Origin: Actinoplanes auranticolor
Lineage (GTDB): Bacteria; Actinomycetota; Actinomycetes; Mycobacteriales; Micromonosporaceae
Length of the DNA: 64,000 nt
NCBI RefSeq assembly: GCF_018332655.1
Contig: NZ_BOQL01000042.1
Location: forward strand, 1 to 64,000
Direction of reading: 5' to 3'
Shown: positions 25,201 through 33,303 of the stretch, one piece after another
How the letters are laid out: the number at the start of each line of letters is the position of its first letter
Position numbering within the stretch: position 1 is the stretch's first letter
Notes under the pieces: model-generated
Told to the model about the DNA's origin: nothing
The model's database searches: none
The model's input: the letters and a program-made list of their open reading frames with translations, nothing else
Made by a program: the position numbers and the translations under genes

Positions 25201-25619
25201 ATCGTCGCGGTGTTGGCCGAGGCCGGGTCGAAGACCCGGCCGGCGGAGCCGGACAGCACGCTGAAGCTGCTGCCGGTGGTACTGCCCTGCAGGCTGAGCG
25301 TCTGGGTACGGGCACTCCACGCCGTCGCGGGCGGCAGTTTGAGGACCGCCTGGTCGACGGCGACGGCGCTGCCGAGGTCGATCTGCACCCACTGCGGGAA
25401 CGCGTTGGACGGGCTCTCCCAGTAGGTCTGCGCGTTGCCGTCGTTGACGTTGGCCGCGCCGTACGGGCCGTTGGCGCTGCTGGCCGAGGCCGGCTTGCCG
25501 GCAGCGAGGTTGGGGCCGCCGGCGGCGAGGGCGGGAGTGGGGACGAGCGCGGCGGCGGCGACCAGACCGGCCGCGAAGAGGCTGCTGACCAGCCGCCTCC
25601 TGAGCTGCATGGGGGTCAT
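22251..25619 (-). CDS. Secreted GH87-type alpha-1,3-glucanase with discoidin and CARDB modules
   Basis: A 1122-residue exported enzyme predicted to hydrolyse alpha-1,3-glucan (mutan, fungal wall glucan). I chose the ATG at 25619, which is preceded by AAGGA and directly opens the signal peptide (to about residue 33). Module order, approximate: F5/8-type discoidin domains at 35-170 and 185-320, two CARDB domains at 325-435 and 440-545, a CBM6/35-like domain at 553-710, and a right-handed beta-helix catalytic domain from 720 to the end. The catalytic part starts ITTYGAVPNDGADDS and has repeated Asn-rich coils and Asp pairs (FRYTGDDSLAVWAN), as in GH87 mycodextranases. The family assignment is by motif memory; another beta-helix glycanase is possible. 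Confidence 0.78.
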   Translation of the reverse strand: MTPMQLRRRLVSSLFAAGLVAAAALVPTPALAAGGPNLAAGKPASASSANGPYGAANVNDGNAQTYWESPSNAFPQWVQIDLGSAVAVDQAVLKLPPATAWSARTQTLSLQGSTTGSSFSVLSGSAGRVFDPASANTATITFAAATVRYVRVVITGNTGWPAAQLSELEVYGVAGPDPDPDPDPPAGTNLASGKPIEASSSVFGFVAGNANDSSPASYWESNGFPATLTVKLGADADVTGVVVKLNPDPVWGTRTQSIQVLGRAQTATGFTSLKARADYTFNPATNQNAVTIPVTGRVADLRLQVFSNTGAPGGQVADLQVLGTAAPNPDLVVTAATWTPASPSEAAPITLSATVKNQGTAAAAATKVDFKLGGTVVGSAPVGALAAGASATVSANVGAQPMGSYSVAAVADPADTVAEQNNDNNTFTAATQLVVGQAPGPDLQVTGITSNPASPAAGAAVSFTVTVNNRGTSAAGASSTRLVVGGATLTGATPAIAAGATATVAIGGTWTATNGGATLTATADVTNAVAETNENNNTLARSIVVGRGAAVPYTEYEAEAARYQGTLLETDPLRTFGHTNFATESSGRKSVRLTGTGQFVEFTSTNQANSIVVRNSIPDAPGGGGQTATLSLYANDTFVQKLTLSSRNSWLYGTTDDTESLSNSPSADARRLFDESHALLAQSYPAGTRFKLQRDAGDNAAFYVVDLIDLEQVAPAAGKPADCTSITTYGAVPNDGADDSAAIQRAVTDDQNGVISCVWIPAGQWRQEQKILSPDPARGQYNQRGIRNVVIRGAGMWHSQLYTTTEPQNVTGNINHPHEGNVGFDIDDNTQISDIAIFGMTTNRANRGHGLNGRFGKNTKISNVWIEHVNVGAWVGRDYSDTPAYWNPGDGLEVVGMRIRNTFADGINFSNGTRNSKVFNSSFRYTGDDSLAVWANPYVKDQTVDIASNNHFLNNTVQLPWRANGIAIYGGSNNSIENNLISDTMNYPGIMLATDHSPLPFGGTTLIANNGLYRTGGAFWNEDQEFGAITLFPSTKDITGVTIRDTDIIDSTYDGIQFKNGGGNMPNVAITDVRIDKSNNGAGILAMSGARGNATLSNVTITNSADGNVVIQPGSQFTIAGS

Positions 25620-25789
25620 GGCGTCCTTGTTCTGTGAGAACGGCAGGGGGATGAACCCGCGAACCAGTGACGCGAATCTTTCGACACTCGCCACGTAAAT
25701 TACGCGGCTACTGTTGAGTTCTTGCGGGGCGGGGCATTCAATGTTGCAGATGCGTCACTGGTTCGTCAACGCCCGGAAACACATACGAC

Positions 25790-25822
25790 ATCGGCCCGCC
25801 CGGCAGAGCCGGACGGGCCGAT
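25790..25822 (-). terminator. Strong hairpin downstream of SDR gene
   Basis: A 15-base stem with one mismatch, left arm 25790-25804 and right arm 25808-25822, around a three-base loop. It begins 17 bases beyond the stop of the minus-strand SDR gene at 25839, the right place for its transcription terminator. Confidence 0.72.
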
Positions 25823-25838
25823 CAGGACGGAGCAGAGG

Positions 25839-26645
25839 TCAAGCGGTCTCCGCCACGGCCCGCCAGGCCTCCCAGGTGGCGAGCCGGTCGCGGTACGCGC
25901 GCTCGGCCACCGCGTACGGGAACGCGCCCAGGAACAGGCGCAACGGCGGCTCCGGCGCGTCGACCAGGGTCAGGATGGCCCCGGCCGTCGAGGCGGGGTC
26001 GTTCGGCGCCCGGTTCGCCGCCCCGGCCCGGCGGGCCTCCCGGACGGGCTCGTACGCGGCGATCGGCACGGTGTGCACGGCAGACGCCCCGGACCAGTCG
26101 GTGCCGTACGGACCCGGCTCCACGATCGTGACCTTGACGCCCAGCGGCGCGACCTCCTGGGCCAGCGACTCACTCAGTCCCTCCAGCGCCCACTTCGACG
26201 CGTGGTAGAGCCCGAGCGTCGGGAACGCCGCGATGCCGCCGATGCTGGACACCTGCAGGATGTGGCCGGCCCTTTGAGCGCGCATGATCGGCAGCACCGC
26301 CTGGGTCACCCACAACGCCCCGAACAGGTTGGTCTCCAGCTGCGCGCGGGCCTGCTCCTCGGTGGTCTCCTCCACCATGCCGAACAGTCCGTAACCGGCG
26401 TTGTTGACCGCGATGTCGAGGCGGCCGAAGTGCCGGGCCGCCTGCTCGACCGTCGCGAACGCCGCGGCGCGGTCGGTGACGTCGAGGGCGAGCGGGAGGA
26501 GGCTGTCGCCGTACGCGTCGATCAGGGGTTTGAGGTCTTCGGGGTGCCGGGCCGTCGCGGCGACGCGGTCGCCGCGGCCCAGCGCCGCGGCCGCCCAGAC
26601 GTTGCCCAGGCCGCGGGCCGCACCGGTGATGAACCATGTCTTCAT
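25839..26645 (-). CDS. Short-chain dehydrogenase/reductase
   Basis: A 268-residue classical SDR oxidoreductase. The cofactor motif TGAARGLG lies at residues 7-14, NNAGYG near 85, and the catalytic Ser...Tyr-x-x-x-Lys (YHASK) near 150. I chose the ATG at 26645, right before the first beta strand; a longer frame upstream would overlap the divergent regulator. The gene is divergently paired with an MmyB-like regulator 63 bases away, a pairing common in actinomycetes where the regulator controls the SDR. The substrate is unknown. Confidence 0.9.
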   Translation of the reverse strand: MKTWFITGAARGLGNVWAAAALGRGDRVAATARHPEDLKPLIDAYGDSLLPLALDVTDRAAAFATVEQAARHFGRLDIAVNNAGYGLFGMVEETTEEQARAQLETNLFGALWVTQAVLPIMRAQRAGHILQVSSIGGIAAFPTLGLYHASKWALEGLSESLAQEVAPLGVKVTIVEPGPYGTDWSGASAVHTVPIAAYEPVREARRAGAANRAPNDPASTAGAILTLVDAPEPPLRLFLGAFPYAVAERAYRDRLATWEAWRAVAETA

Positions 26646-26673
26646 GACTTCCACGCTGGCCGCGGCGGACGGC

Positions 26674-26700
26674 GGTAGCCAGTACCGCGACAGGGCTACC
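26674..26700. promoter_or_regulatory. Inverted repeat in SDR/MmyB divergent promoter
   Basis: GGTAGCC (26674-26680) and GGCTACC (26694-26700) form a perfect 7-base inverted repeat with a 13-base spacer, in the 63-base gap between the divergent genes. It is a likely operator for the MmyB-type regulator. Confidence 0.5.
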
Positions 26701-26708
26701 CTGCAGCG

Positions 26709-27491
26709 ATGGTGGACGGCAACCCGCTCGGGGAGTTCCTGAAAGCGCGCCGGGCGCTGCTGCTGCCGCGAGACGTCGGGCTCATCCCGTACGGCCGCAG
26801 GCGCGTCGCCGGGCTGCGGCGCGACGAGCTCGCGCGGCTCGCCGGAGTGAGCGCCCCCTACCTGATGCGCCTCGAACAGGGCCGCGCCCGGCACCCGTCA
26901 CCGCAGGTGCTGGACGCGCTGGCCCGCGCCCTGCGGCTGGACCCGGACACCACCGCCCACCTGCACGCCCTGGCCCAGCCGCCGGTGCCCGCACCCCAGC
27001 ACCCGCTCGACCCCGCGGTGCAGCGGCTGCTCGACGACTGGGCCGGTATCCCGGCCTACGTCCGCGGTCCCCGCCTCGACGTGCTGGCCGGCAACCGGCT
27101 GGCCGCGGCGCTGTCCCCGATCTACACGGCCGGGCGCAACCTCGCGCGGGACATGTTCCTGGAGCCGAGCGTGCGCAAGCTGTTGCCGGAGTGGGAGGTG
27201 ATCGCCGAACAGACCGTCGCGGCCCTGCGCGCCGGGGCGGAGCCGGGCGACCCGCGGCTGGCCGCGCTGGTCGCCGAGCTGGAGGAGGACCCCGACTTCC
27301 GGCGCTGGTGGGCGCGGCACGACGTGCGACCGCCGCGGGACGAGATCAAGCACTTCCACCATCCGGTGGCCGGACCGCTCACCCTGCGCCGGCAGGCCCT
27401 GGTCGTCGCCGGCGCCGAGGACCAGGTGATCATCGCCTACCAGGCCGAACCGGGCAGTCCGTCGGCGGCGGCCCTGGCCCGGCTGGCGTAG
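26709..27491 (+). CDS. XRE-family regulator with MmyB-like ligand-binding domain
   Basis: A 260-residue transcription factor. The N-terminal helix-turn-helix (about 10-75) includes GLRRDELARLAGVS and YLMRLEQGR. The C-terminal MmyB-like ligand-binding domain (about 100-255) has the typical NRLAAAL and FLEPSVRKL stretches and a near-terminal FHHPVAGPLTL strand. These regulators usually control a divergently encoded SDR, which is what is found here. The domain is thought to bind a fatty acid-like ligand. Confidence 0.92.
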   Translation: MVDGNPLGEFLKARRALLLPRDVGLIPYGRRRVAGLRRDELARLAGVSAPYLMRLEQGRARHPSPQVLDALARALRLDPDTTAHLHALAQPPVPAPQHPLDPAVQRLLDDWAGIPAYVRGPRLDVLAGNRLAAALSPIYTAGRNLARDMFLEPSVRKLLPEWEVIAEQTVAALRAGAEPGDPRLAALVAELEEDPDFRRWWARHDVRPPRDEIKHFHHPVAGPLTLRRQALVVAGAEDQVIIAYQAEPGSPSAAALARLA

Positions 27492-27501
27492 CCGGCGGCG
27501 C

Positions 27502-28929
27502 TCACAGCGGCAGGCTGACGACGGTGGGCGTGCCCGCGACGCAGGTCGCCGTCATCCGGACGCGGCTCTTGCCGTCCCGGAAGACGATCACCGCCGTGAG
27601 CGCGGGCCCCTCGTTGACCCGCTGCACCTCGTACGGATCCGTCGGCGTCCACGACACCAGTTCGGCCCGCCCGGCGGCATTGCAGCGTGCCTCGACCGTA
27701 CCGCCGCGCGAAGTGAACGTCCGGACGTCCGCGATCGGCTGGGCCGTGGTCGGCCCGGGCGCCGGGCTCGATCGCGTCGCGGTCGGCTCACCGGTGCCGG
27801 CCGGCGGCGGGAGAACAGCAGCCGAAGATCTCGCGGACGGGCTGGGACCGGGCTGTCCCGGGGCGACCACCGTCCCCGGGCGGGTCGCGGTCACCGCCGG
27901 TTCGGCCGGGGCCACGGGAGCGGCGCCGGTGCCGAACCGCCCGGAGACCGACGGCTGCGCGGACGCCACGGCCTCGACCTCTCCCTCGGCATCGTCGCCG
28001 GGCAGGATCAGCCACAGCAGGACGGCCGACGCCACCGCCGCGGCGACCACGCCGAGGATCAGCCGCTTGCCCGGCCGCCCGACGACGGGCGCCACGGGCG
28101 CGGGTGGCGGGGACGACGGCGGCAGAGGAGCCAGGAGAGCGGCCCGGGCGAGGACCGTGGACACCTCCGCCGCGCTCGGCCGGTCCGCCGGCTCCTTGCG
28201 CAGGCACCGGTTGACGAGCTCGGTGACCTGCGGCGGAACGCCTTCCAGGGGCGGCAGCGGGATGGGCTCGACGTAGACGTGCGCGGTCAGCATCTGCGTC
28301 GTGCTGTCGACCGTCCACGGGGATTCGCCGGTCAGCAGCCGGTACATCAGCACGCCCAGCGCGTACACGTCGGAGGCCGGCTCCACCGGGCCGCCGGTCA
28401 GCCGCTCGGGCGCGAGGTAGGCGGGCGTGCCGAACACCTCGTCGTCGGGATCGGCCGGCCCGGCCGCCGCGGCCAGGCCGAAGTCGACGACCTTGGCGCC
28501 CTCCCCGGTCACCATCACGTTGCCCGGCTTGATGTCGCGGTGCACCAGACCGTCGGCGTGGGCCGCGGCCAGCGCCGCCGCCACCTGGCCGCAGATCCGG
28601 AAGATCTGCCCGGGCTGGATCGGCCCGGCCTTCATCCGCTGCTGCAGGGTGCCGCCGTGGATCAGCTCCATGACCACGTACGGGACGCGTACGCCGTGCT
28701 CGTCGGACTCGCCGAAGTCGTACACCTGGGCGATGTTGGGGTGCGACAGCGTCGCGGCGGCGCGGGCCTCGTCACGGATGCGCGCGCGGGACTGCGGGTC
28801 CGCGGCGTACCGGCCGGCGAGCACCTTGACCGCGACCGAGCGGCCGAGCACCTCGTCACGGCCGCGCCAGACGACCGCCATGCCGCCCCGGCCGAGCTCG
28901 CCCAGCAGCGTGTAACGGCCGCCGAGCAT
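27502..28929 (-). CDS. PknB-type membrane Ser/Thr protein kinase
   Basis: A 475-residue Hanks-type kinase. The ATG at 28929 was chosen because GGAGGT lies about ten bases upstream and the kinase domain (GRYTLLGELGRGGMAVVW) starts at once. Visible motifs are the VAVKVL lysine, catalytic HRDIKPGNV, DFGLA and the APE loop, ending about residue 265. A Pro-rich juxtamembrane stretch is followed by one transmembrane helix (about 300-320) and a Ser/Pro/Ala-rich extracellular tail with a final small beta-rich segment. It has no PASTA repeats, so it is not the cell-division PknB. It stands alone with no adjacent phosphatase. Confidence 0.92.
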   Translation of the reverse strand: MLGGRYTLLGELGRGGMAVVWRGRDEVLGRSVAVKVLAGRYAADPQSRARIRDEARAAATLSHPNIAQVYDFGESDEHGVRVPYVVMELIHGGTLQQRMKAGPIQPGQIFRICGQVAAALAAAHADGLVHRDIKPGNVMVTGEGAKVVDFGLAAAAGPADPDDEVFGTPAYLAPERLTGGPVEPASDVYALGVLMYRLLTGESPWTVDSTTQMLTAHVYVEPIPLPPLEGVPPQVTELVNRCLRKEPADRPSAAEVSTVLARAALLAPLPPSSPPPAPVAPVVGRPGKRLILGVVAAAVASAVLLWLILPGDDAEGEVEAVASAQPSVSGRFGTGAAPVAPAEPAVTATRPGTVVAPGQPGPSPSARSSAAVLPPPAGTGEPTATRSSPAPGPTTAQPIADVRTFTSRGGTVEARCNAAGRAELVSWTPTDPYEVQRVNEGPALTAVIVFRDGKSRVRMTATCVAGTPTVVSLPL

Positions 28930-29110
28930 CTGCTGCTGCACCTCCACCCGAGGCAGTCTGCCTGCAATGACGCGGATCCGCACCGCGCGCCGCGGCCGGA
29001 CGCGGCGTGCCGTCACCCGCACCGGCGACCAGAGCACCCAAATCGGAAAGTGAGCGGCCCATCACAGGGAGATCTTGCACATGGGGAGAAAACCCGACGA
29101 CGGGTGAGCG

Positions 29111-29479
29111 TCACTCCGCCTGCGGGTGCTTCATCCACCACTCGGTGAACTGCCGGGCCTGGCCCTGATTGTCCAGCCGCAGCACCCACATGTTGCTGTA
29201 CGTCCGGGCCGGCTCCCGGTAGACCGTGGTGGCCTCGATGATCGCCAGCTCGTCGGTGACGATGAGCGGGTGCCACTCGAAGGTCGTGGTGCCCGGCTCG
29301 TCGCGCGCCCGCAGCCACTGCGCCACGATCTCGTCGCGGCCGAGCCAGGGCTTCGCGTACGGCTCCGTGAAGTACGCCGCGTCGTCGGTGAACAGCCCGC
29401 CGATGTCCCGGGGATCGTTGGACTCCCAGGCCCGCCGGTAGTTACCCACCCAGGCAGTGACAGCGTCGAGGCTGGTCAT
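29111..29479 (-). CDS. SnoaL-like (NTF2-fold) protein
   Basis: A 122-residue cytosolic protein of the NTF2-like superfamily. It has the usual helix with WVGNYRRAWESNDP, the FTDDAAYF strand and a tryptophan-rich curved sheet (WLGRDEIVAQWL, FEWHPLIV). Family members range from polyketide cyclases to small isomerases and binding proteins; nothing here narrows the role. It lies 61 bases downstream of the esterase gene and may be co-transcribed with it. Confidence 0.8.
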   Translation of the reverse strand: MTSLDAVTAWVGNYRRAWESNDPRDIGGLFTDDAAYFTEPYAKPWLGRDEIVAQWLRARDEPGTTTFEWHPLIVTDELAIIEATTVYREPARTYSNMWVLRLDNQGQARQFTEWWMKHPQAE

Positions 29480-29539
29480 CGTCTCCCCTTCCGCGGGAAC
29501 GCCGCCCGCCAGCCTACCGAGCCGGCCGGCGGATGGCGC

Positions 29540-30706
29540 TCATGAATACGCCACCTGCCGGAACTCGTCGAGGGCGCCGCTCCACAGGAAGTCGCTGACC
29601 TGGGTCATCGCGATGGCGGTCAGGTCCTCGTGCGGGTCGTTGAACCACGCCGTGCCGTAACCGCCGGACCAGCCGTACTGACCCGGGCTGGTGGCCGGCT
29701 CCTTCGGTGTCACGGTCACGCCCATGCCGAGACCCCAGCCGCTGCCGGACAAGAGCATGCCGCCGCTGGCGATCTGCTCCGGCGTCAACCGGTTGGTCGT
29801 CATCAGGTGGACGGACTGCTCGGACAGCAGCCGGGTGCCGCCGTGGACACCGCGGCGCAGCAGCATGCGGGCGAACGCGAGGAACTCGTCCACGGTGGAC
29901 ACCAGGCCACCCGAGCCGGACGGGAAGACCGGCGGGCTGCTCCAGACCTCTGGTGGTGTGGCCAGCTGCTCGGTGATCGTCCCGGTCGCGGGATCGGTCA
30001 TGTAGTGCGGCGGCAGCTCGGCAGCCCGCCCGGCCGGCAACCAGAAGCCGCTCTCGGCCATGCCCAGCGGCTCGAACAACCGCTCGCGCAGCAGGTCGCC
30101 GAGCGGCTGCCGGGCCGCCCGGGCCAGCAGCACCCCGAGGATCAGGGTGCCGGCGTTGTACTGCCAGCGTTCGCCGGGCTGATACATCAGCGGGAGGGTG
30201 GCGAAGCGGCGGATCCACTCGTCCGGGTCGTGCGGCGTCCGCGGATCCGGCGGGCCGAGCACCAGCTCCAGCTCGGCCGCGGCCCGCACGATCGGGAACG
30301 GCGGGTCGAAGGTGGGCTCGATGATGGTGCCGAAGCCGTTGCGGAAGGACAGCAGGTCCTCCACCGTCACCGGGCGGCGCGCCGGGACGGTCTCCTCCAG
30401 CGGGCCGTCGATCCGGGCCAGCACCCGCTGGCCGGCCAGCTCGGGCAGCAGCTTGTGGATCGGCTCCTCGAGGTCGATGACGTCGTCCTCGACCAGGATC
30501 ATCGTGGCGGCGGCGAGCACCGGCTTGGTCATCGAGGCGATCCGGAAGACGGTGTCGCGGCGCATCGGCACGCCACCGTCGAACGCCGTCGAGCCGATCG
30601 TCTCGACCCGGACGTCGTCGCCGCGCGCGACGAGCGTGACGATCCCGGGGAACTCGCCGCGCTCGACGCGTGCCGCCATCGCCTGCCGCAACTTGGAGGT
30701 CTGCAT
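29540..30706 (-). CDS. Serine hydrolase, class C beta-lactamase-like (EstB type)
   Basis: A 388-residue penicillin-binding-protein-like hydrolase. The nucleophile motif S-x-x-K is SMTK (about residues 58-61), and the tyrosine motif Y-x-N is in WQYNAG. The third motif is weak, as in EstB-type esterases, so esterase or DD-peptidase-like activity is more likely than antibiotic resistance. No signal peptide is visible, suggesting a cytosolic enzyme. I chose the ATG at 30706 over one ten codons upstream because an AGGGTGG sequence precedes it. It follows the alcohol dehydrogenase gene by 33 bases. Confidence 0.87.
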   Translation of the reverse strand: MQTSKLRQAMAARVERGEFPGIVTLVARGDDVRVETIGSTAFDGGVPMRRDTVFRIASMTKPVLAAATMILVEDDVIDLEEPIHKLLPELAGQRVLARIDGPLEETVPARRPVTVEDLLSFRNGFGTIIEPTFDPPFPIVRAAAELELVLGPPDPRTPHDPDEWIRRFATLPLMYQPGERWQYNAGTLILGVLLARAARQPLGDLLRERLFEPLGMAESGFWLPAGRAAELPPHYMTDPATGTITEQLATPPEVWSSPPVFPSGSGGLVSTVDEFLAFARMLLRRGVHGGTRLLSEQSVHLMTTNRLTPEQIASGGMLLSGSGWGLGMGVTVTPKEPATSPGQYGWSGGYGTAWFNDPHEDLTAIAMTQVSDFLWSGALDEFRQVAYS

Positions 30707-30739
30707 GTCGACCACCCTGCCATCCGGCACCGACAAAAA

Positions 30740-31735
30740 TCAGAACCCGGCGAGGACCGTCTTGCCGATCGCGGAGCCGCGTTCCACGATGCCGTGGGCC
30801 CGGCGCAGGTGCTCGGCGGTGATGCCGTCGATCCGCTCGGTCAGCGTGGTGTGCAGCACACCCTGGTCGACGAGCTCGGCGGCCTGCCGCAGGATGTCGT
30901 GCTGAGCGGTACTCGCCGGGTCGTACAGCGCGCGGGTGAACATCAGCTCCCAGTGCCAGGCGATGCTCTTCGACTTCAGCGGCCGCAGGTCCAGCCCGGC
31001 CGGCTCGTCGATCGCCACCACCGCCCCGTACGGCCGCAGGATCTGCGCGAACGTGTCGACCATGCCATCGGAGTGCGGGGAGAAGACGTAGTCGACGCCA
31101 CCGGGCAGGGCCGCCGCCAGGTCGTCGTGGTGGTTGACCACGCGGTGCGCGCCGCGGTCCAGCACGTACTGCTGCGACTCCGGGCGCGACGCCGTGCCGA
31201 CGACCTCCAGGCCGGTCAGGCGACGGGCGAGCTGGACCAGGATCGAGCCGACGCCGCCGGCCGCGCCGAGAACGAGCAGGGTGCCGGTGCTGGCGGCGGT
31301 GAGCCGAAGCCGGTCGAAGAGGGCCTCCCAGGCGGTCAGCGTGGTCAGCGGCAGGGCGGCGGCCTCGGCGAAGTCCAGCGACGCCGGCTTGGGGCCGGTG
31401 ATCCGCTCGTCGACCAGGTGGAACTGCGCGTCGGTGCCGGAGCGGGCGATGGAACCGGCGTACCAGACCTCGTCGCCTGGCTGGAAGAGCGTGACCGCAC
31501 TGCCCACCGCGACCACGACGCCGGCCGCGTCGTACCCCAGGATCTTGGGATCGCCGCCCGGGTCGCTGCCCGCCCGGACCTTGACGTCGACCGGATTCAC
31601 CGAGACGGCCTCGACCCGGACCAGCAGATCGTGCTCGCCGGGGGACGGCACCGGCAGCTCGAGATCCAGCAGGCTCGCCGGGTCGGAGATCGGAAGATTC
31701 CTGCGGTAGCCCACCGCGCGCATGAGTTCAGCCAT
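30740..31735 (-). CDS. Zinc-type alcohol dehydrogenase family quinone oxidoreductase
   Basis: A 331-residue medium-chain dehydrogenase/reductase. The N-terminal GroES-like part has GYDAAGVVVAVGS, and the nucleotide-binding part has LVLGAAGGVGSI. The zinc cysteines of true alcohol dehydrogenases are absent, which points to an NADPH:quinone reductase-like enzyme (zinc-binding alcohol dehydrogenase family, YogA/AdhP-like). It is divergent from an HxlR regulator with three cysteines near its N-terminus. That arrangement, as with yodB-type genes, suggests induction by quinones or electrophiles. Confidence 0.88.
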   Translation of the reverse strand: MAELMRAVGYRRNLPISDPASLLDLELPVPSPGEHDLLVRVEAVSVNPVDVKVRAGSDPGGDPKILGYDAAGVVVAVGSAVTLFQPGDEVWYAGSIARSGTDAQFHLVDERITGPKPASLDFAEAAALPLTTLTAWEALFDRLRLTAASTGTLLVLGAAGGVGSILVQLARRLTGLEVVGTASRPESQQYVLDRGAHRVVNHHDDLAAALPGGVDYVFSPHSDGMVDTFAQILRPYGAVVAIDEPAGLDLRPLKSKSIAWHWELMFTRALYDPASTAQHDILRQAAELVDQGVLHTTLTERIDGITAEHLRRAHGIVERGSAIGKTVLAGF

Positions 31736-31809
31736 GTCCGCGAAGCTATGCCGGGGGTCCTGGTTACCGTCAACGGCTGCTGGTATCCAAAGGGAACTAC
31801 GATGGCCCG

Positions 31810-32199
31810 ATGGCGACCCCTTCCTGCGGCAAGCCGCACGACGTCTACGCGGCTGCGTGCCCGTGCCGGGACATGCTGGATCTGCTGGCCAACAAGTGGA
31901 GTGCCCTCGCGCTGGGCGCCCTGGAGGACGGCCCGCGCCGCTTCGGGGCGATCCGCGCGAAGCTCGAAGGGGTGAGCCCGAAAGTGCTCACCGCCACACT
32001 GCGCCGGCTGGAGGAGCACGGGCTGGTCGACCGTACGGTCTATCCCGCCGTGCCGCTGCACGTCGAATACTCCCTGACCCCGCTGGGCCAGGACGCGTGT
32101 GAGCCGCTGGCCCTGCTGCGCCGCTGGGTGGTCGACAACATCGACCGCTTCCCCGGCAGCCCGGTTCTGTCGGACCCGAGCGTTAGCGTCGGAGCGTGA
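31810..32199 (+). CDS. HxlR-family regulator with N-terminal cysteines
   Basis: A 129-residue winged-helix regulator. The HxlR core is clear: DLLANKWSALALGAL, RRFGAIRAKLEGVSPKVL and HVEYSLTPLG. Three cysteines at residues 6, 17 and 19 (the last two as CPC) could sense oxidants or electrophiles, as in YodB/HypR types. It is divergent from the quinone-oxidoreductase-like gene, its probable target. The 74-base gap between the genes contains CTGGTTACC and CTGGTATCC as imperfect direct repeats. Confidence 0.9.
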   Translation: MATPSCGKPHDVYAAACPCRDMLDLLANKWSALALGALEDGPRRFGAIRAKLEGVSPKVLTATLRRLEEHGLVDRTVYPAVPLHVEYSLTPLGQDACEPLALLRRWVVDNIDRFPGSPVLSDPSVSVGA

Positions 32200-32663
32200 C
32201 CAACCAGTGGCGGCACCTGCCCGCACCCGCACGCCCGATCGCCGCGGCCACCGACGCCGCGGTCGCGGCCGCCCGTGACCACGACGCCGAGGCGCTGACC
32301 GCGGCGGTGAGCGAGCTGGCCGCGCTGGACCAGGCCCAGACCGGCCTGATCCTGGGTACGACGGTGCGCCTGCTGCTGGAGCTGACCCACCCGGACGGCC
32401 TGGACGGCGACGACATCCGCACCGTCCTGGAGCAGAGCGTCCGGGCGGCAGCCACCTGGCAGCCCGAGGTGGACCCGCACGTCATGCTGGTCCTGCTGGC
32501 GGGAGCGCTGGGCGTGCACGACGACGAGGAGGCCGCCCCGAAAGCCGACGCGCTGGGCCGGCATTCCGCGCTGCTCATCGCCCATCTGCTGGGCCCTCGG
32601 CCGCTGACGGAGGTGCTCACGCTGGCGCTGGGCGAGATCGAGAGAGCCCAGCTCAACGACTGA
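32196..32663 (+). CDS. Hypothetical cytosolic protein
   Basis: A 155-residue alanine/leucine-rich, predicted all-helical protein with no signal peptide or membrane segment. Its GTG start overlaps the HxlR stop by four bases (GTGA), so it is translationally coupled to the regulator. I recognise no family. GC-rich third codon positions and a full-length frame support it as a real gene. Confidence 0.6.
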   Translation: MTNQWRHLPAPARPIAAATDAAVAAARDHDAEALTAAVSELAALDQAQTGLILGTTVRLLLELTHPDGLDGDDIRTVLEQSVRAAATWQPEVDPHVMLVLLAGALGVHDDEEAAPKADALGRHSALLIAHLLGPRPLTEVLTLALGEIERAQLND

Positions 32664-32672
32664 GGCCCCCGG

Positions 32673-33236
32673 TCAGGGCCGGACCGGGCGGTACCGCACG
32701 GTCAGCTCGGCCGTGGGGTCGCCGGCACCGACCCGGTGGAGGTAGTGCGGCCGGCCAGCGGGCAGATCCAGCAGCCGGATGCCCTCGCCGAGCAGCACGG
32801 GCGCGATGTGCAGGTTGATCTCGTCGAGCAGACCGCGTTCGAGCAGCTGGCCGCCGATCGTCGGCGACAGCACCTCGACGTTCCCGCCGCCGGCCGCGGC
32901 CAGCGCGATCCGCACGGCCTCGGCCACGTCACAGTTGAGGAACGTGACGCCGTCGGCCGGCTCGGCGTCCTCGGGATGATGGGTGAGCACGAAGATGGGC
33001 CCGGTCCAGGCCCCGCCGTAGACGGCCCCCGGATCCGGGAACTGGTCCCACCCGCGGCGGCCGCCCAGGACCGCGCCGGTCGTCTTGACGTACTGCTCGA
33101 CCAGGCCCGGCTGGGGTGAGACGCCGGTCATCATCCAGTCCATCTCGTGGTTCGGCCCGGCCACGAAGCCGTCCAGGGACATGGTGAAGTGCCAGAGCAC
33201 CTTGCCGTCGGCGGTCTGCGGTTCGATGTCGTCCAC
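32673..33236 (-). CDS. Dihydrofolate reductase-like (RibD C-terminal fold) protein
   Basis: A 187-residue protein of the bacterial RibD_C/dihydrofolate reductase-like family. It begins with the typical HFTMSLDGFVAGPNHEM strand. The NADPH-binding region (GAVLGGRRGWDQF, FVLTHH, SPTIGGQLLERGLLDE) is complete. The GTG at 33236 was chosen because a GAGGAG site precedes it; the longer frame upstream runs antisense into the neighbouring gene. Enzymatic role unknown; members are generic NADPH reductases. Confidence 0.88.
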   Translation of the reverse strand: MDDIEPQTADGKVLWHFTMSLDGFVAGPNHEMDWMMTGVSPQPGLVEQYVKTTGAVLGGRRGWDQFPDPGAVYGGAWTGPIFVLTHHPEDAEPADGVTFLNCDVAEAVRIALAAAGGGNVEVLSPTIGGQLLERGLLDEINLHIAPVLLGEGIRLLDLPAGRPHYLHRVGAGDPTAELTVRYRPVRP

Positions 33237-33303
33237 TGCTGTCTCCTCTGCCGGTTGATTGCCCGTATGACAGTGAGACGGCAGCCACCGCGAGAACTCA
33301 TCA

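Noticed and set aside
21978..25637. A 1219-residue plus-strand frame opposite the alpha-1,3-glucanase gene
   Set aside because: It is an antisense shadow of a GC-rich gene: composed of Arg/Val/Gly/Ala/His runs with no domain, while the minus strand has a signal peptide and recognisable modules.
29540..30706. Beta-lactamase resistance gene
   Set aside because: The S-x-x-K and Y-x-N motifs are shared with EstB-type esterases, there is no signal peptide, and nothing nearby suggests antibiotic resistance.
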